From JAMXLG01 sp963818925 (lineage in GTDB: Bacteria; Vulcanimicrobiota; Vulcanimicrobiia; Vulcanimicrobiales; Vulcanimicrobiaceae), in the NCBI GenBank assembly GCA_963818925.1, contig CAWFTN010000001.1:1612001-1676000 (forward strand): a stretch of 64,000 bases of DNA, in the 5' to 3' direction. Positions 61,966 to 64,000 of this stretch are shown piece by piece (position 1 is the first letter of the stretch; the number at the start of each line of letters is the position of its first letter). Position numbers and translations under genes: made by a program. Below the pieces are notes generated by a model. It saw only the letters and a program-made list of their open reading frames with translations. It had not been told where the DNA came from and made no database searches.

Positions 61966-62739
61966 ATGCAATCATTTGCCCGGTTGGCTGCCGCGGCTGC
62001 ACTTTCCGTCGCTTTTATAGCCGGCGCCACCATACCCGTGCAGGCGTACACCGAGCAAGAGCAATGGGAGCTGCAAGTCGGGCAACAAGAATATCAACAG
62101 CTTCAAGGCAAGATCGTTCCGACGTCATCGCCGCTCTATAGCAAATTAGGTCCGATCGCGAAGCGAATAAAAAGCGTCGCGGATCACCAATACTTCGTTC
62201 CGTTTCACTTCATCTTGGTGAACGACAACTCGCCGAACGCGTTTTCGGTTCCCGGCGGAAACGTCTACGTGACGACGTCGATGATGTCGTTTGCGCAGAA
62301 CAGGGAAGAACTCGCGGGCGTGCTGTGCCACGAAGTCTCACACGACATCCACCACGATGTCTACAATCTCTACCGGAAGAATCAAAATCTCTCGCTCCTC
62401 GCCGGCCTTGCCGGCATGCTGGTCGGAAACAGTTCGATCGGTCAAATGGTCGTCGGTACGGGAGCGCAGCTCGAGAGTTTGAGCTTTTCCCGACCGGTCG
62501 AAAGCGCCGCCGATCACACCGGCGCATATATCTGCGCCCAAGCGGGTGAGAATCCGTGGGGCATGGTGTGGCTCTTCAAGCGTTTCGAAGGTCAATCGCA
62601 GCAGGGCCCGCCCATGGAGATGCTCTCGGACCACCCGGCCGACAACCACCGCGTCGCGGACCTCGAGAACGAATTTCGCAACGATCCGTCGACGTTCGGA
62701 CGTTTCAATTCCAATCCGTCGTCGGGAGCGCCGCTCTAA
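61966..62739 (+). CDS. M48-family zinc metalloprotease
   Basis: 257 residues from ATG 61966; a GTG at 61948 is possible. Signal peptide to about residue 27 (VQA). The domain has FILVNDNSPNAFSVPGGNVY and the zinc site HEVSH (122-126), with a later glutamate in ESAADHTGAYIC as third ligand. Near the end DHPADNHRVADLENEF is the HP..H..R pattern of M48. It acts in the periplasm, likely in envelope quality control like BepA/LoiP. The C-terminal TPR domain of BepA is absent. Confidence 0.92.
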   Translation: MQSFARLAAAAALSVAFIAGATIPVQAYTEQEQWELQVGQQEYQQLQGKIVPTSSPLYSKLGPIAKRIKSVADHQYFVPFHFILVNDNSPNAFSVPGGNVYVTTSMMSFAQNREELAGVLCHEVSHDIHHDVYNLYRKNQNLSLLAGLAGMLVGNSSIGQMVVGTGAQLESLSFSRPVESAADHTGAYICAQAGENPWGMVWLFKRFEGQSQQGPPMEMLSDHPADNHRVADLENEFRNDPSTFGRFNSNPSSGAPL

Positions 62740-62781
62740 AACCGCCGGGAAGCAGGCCCCCGCAGGCCGTACTACCTCGTT

Positions 62782-64000
62782 ATGCGCTTTACGATATCAA
62801 CGCTGCTGCGCTCCGGCGCAGCAGCAGCTTTACTTGTGCTTCTCGCCGCGAACGGTTCCGTCCGAGCCGCAGTGAGCAATAGCGGGCTCGATCTGAGCTG
62901 GTTGGATACCACATGCAAACCGTGCTCGGACTTCTACGAATTCGCCAATGGCGGATGGATCAAAAAGAATCCGATCCCGGCTGCGTATCCGTCGTGGGGC
63001 TCGTTTAACATTCTGGCCGAAAACAATCGGTCGGTCCTCCACACGATTCTGGACGACGCTTCGAAGGCGGATCCGCCGAACGGCAGCAACGAGCAAAAAA
63101 TCGGCGACTATTACGGTTCGTGCATGGACACAGCGGCGATCGACAAAGCGGGGACAGCGCCGCTGCATTCGTTGATGACCGCAATCGACGGCATCACCGA
63201 TACGAAATCGATTGCGCCCATCATTGCACGGTTGCATCTCGCGAACGTCGATGCATTCTTCGGCGTCGGCTCGGAGCCGGACTTCAAAAATAGTAACGCG
63301 ATCATCGCCGCCGTAACGCAGGGCGGACTGGGTCTTCCCGACCGCGATTACTATCTGAAGACGGACGATAAGAGCAAGGCCATCCAACAAGCCTACGTCG
63401 CGCACGTCACCAAAATTTTCTCGCTGCTCGGCGAAAGCGACGCGCAAGCATCGAGTGACGCGCAAACCGTCATGACGATGGAAACGGCGATGGCGAAGAA
63501 TCACATGCCGCGCACAGAAGAGCGCGATCCCGCGAATATCTATCATAAGACCGACCTCGCCGGCCTCGAAAAGACCGCGCCGAAGTTCGATTGGGCCACG
63601 TATTTTTCGAGCTTGGCCGTAACGCCCGAGGCGATCAATGATGCTCAGCCCGCATATCTCGCGGCGCTTTCGGCGGAACTCACAACGTGGACGCCGGTGC
63701 AAATCAAGACCTACCTGCGGTGGCAGACGGCACACGCATTTGCGGCGACCCTGCCCCAAACATTCGTCGACGCCAATTTCGATTTCTATTCGAAGACGCT
63801 GCAAGGAACGCAACAGCAGCTCGATCGTTGGAAGCGCTGCGTACGATCGACGGACGTTGCGTTGGGTGAAGCTCTCGGCCAAGCGTACGTCGCGAAAGTC
63901 TTTCCGCCCTCGGCGAAAGCGCAAGCTCTTGAACTCGTGAAGTACGTGAAGTCGACGCTACGCACCGATATCGGACAACTCGATTGGATGACGCCGCAGA
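62782..64000 (+). CDS. M13-family (neprilysin/PepO-like) metallopeptidase, 3-prime partial
   Basis: The gene starts at ATG 62782 (MRFTISTLLRSGAAAALLVL) with a signal peptide to about residue 30 and runs off the window with no stop, so 406 residues are seen. SGLDLSWLDTTCKPCSDFYE and FANGGWIKKNPIP are the M13 N-terminal signature. QGGLGLPDRDYYLK near 190 and YLRWQTAHAFAATLP near 310 also fit. The catalytic HExxH lies beyond the end. Exported zinc peptidase, 42 bp after the M48 gene and possibly co-transcribed. A 364-residue minus-strand frame here is its shadow. Confidence 0.93.
   Translation, partial: MRFTISTLLRSGAAAALLVLLAANGSVRAAVSNSGLDLSWLDTTCKPCSDFYEFANGGWIKKNPIPAAYPSWGSFNILAENNRSVLHTILDDASKADPPNGSNEQKIGDYYGSCMDTAAIDKAGTAPLHSLMTAIDGITDTKSIAPIIARLHLANVDAFFGVGSEPDFKNSNAIIAAVTQGGLGLPDRDYYLKTDDKSKAIQQAYVAHVTKIFSLLGESDAQASSDAQTVMTMETAMAKNHMPRTEERDPANIYHKTDLAGLEKTAPKFDWATYFSSLAVTPEAINDAQPAYLAALSAELTTWTPVQIKTYLRWQTAHAFAATLPQTFVDANFDFYSKTLQGTQQQLDRWKRCVRSTDVALGEALGQAYVAKVFPPSAKAQALELVKYVKSTLRTDIGQLDWMTPQ

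Noticed and set aside
62830..63924. 364-residue minus-strand frame at the window end
   Set aside because: It is the antisense of the M13 peptidase start, which has clear family motifs and a signal peptide on the plus strand.
1..64000. CRISPR arrays, rRNA and tRNA genes
   Set aside because: Looked for regular spaced repeats and conserved RNA motifs on both strands; none seen.

Overview
The window looks like a chromosomal segment of a free-living, GC-rich, deep-branching soil or rock bacterium. The gene set and protein style (membrane pyrophosphatase, M48 and M13 peptidases, a FliA/CheB/CheR cluster without nearby filament genes, many Ala/Arg-rich proteins) remind me of Eremiobacterota/Vulcanimicrobiota (formerly WPS-2). 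That placement is an inference from protein style, not a demonstrated assignment. I saw no rRNA, tRNA or CRISPR array.

The window has two very different halves. From about 48.9 kb to the end it is compact, conserved chromosome: an FNT channel, recX-recA-ftsY, a flagellar/chemotaxis run (FlhB C-terminal domain, FliK-like, a small unknown, sigma-28, CheB, CheR), a geranylgeranyl-reductase-type flavoprotein, soluble and membrane pyrophosphatases, an M48 protease and the start of an M13 protease. Genes there abut or overlap, strands are consistent and no debris is visible.

From about 4.4 to 47 kb it is a loose accessory region that is accumulating copies and decaying. Intact genes include a PP2C/STAS pair, an amino-acid permease, an AI-2E-type permease, a hemolysin-III/PAQR protein, an NRAMP-like transporter, a GH130-like protein, a ferredoxin-reductase-like flavoprotein and a ThDP-dependent oxidase. 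Between them lie broken genes: a sulfatase with one frameshift, an SDR fragment, an SdhB/FrdB tail, a nucleotidyltransferase with an in-frame TGA, and a secreted NlpC/P60-like protein split by an IS. There are also complete or damaged insertion sequences: two IS481-type, two IS3-type and two IS3-type relics.

The main theme of the accessory half is duplicated signalling modules. One OmpR-type response regulator/histidine kinase cassette occurs five times: once nearly whole (46.7-48.9 kb) and four times as relics (8.2, 11.8-13.0, 24.5-25.2 and 35.5-36.0 kb). A block of STAS protein, Crp-like regulator and small acidic protein occurs twice (22.5-24.2 and 33.9-35.5 kb), the second copy broken. 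A PDZ/multi-TM/GAF membrane protein occurs once intact (6.3-8.0 kb) and twice broken (43.8 and 44.7-46.2 kb). A DUF1571/LolA-like secreted protein occurs once intact and once as a tail. Three of the four STAS proteins lack the serine that is phosphorylated in classical anti-anti-sigma factors. A shared 15-bp motif stands before both Crp-like genes and the flavoprotein gene. Together these suggest a partner-switching/stress-signalling network spread by local duplication and IS activity.
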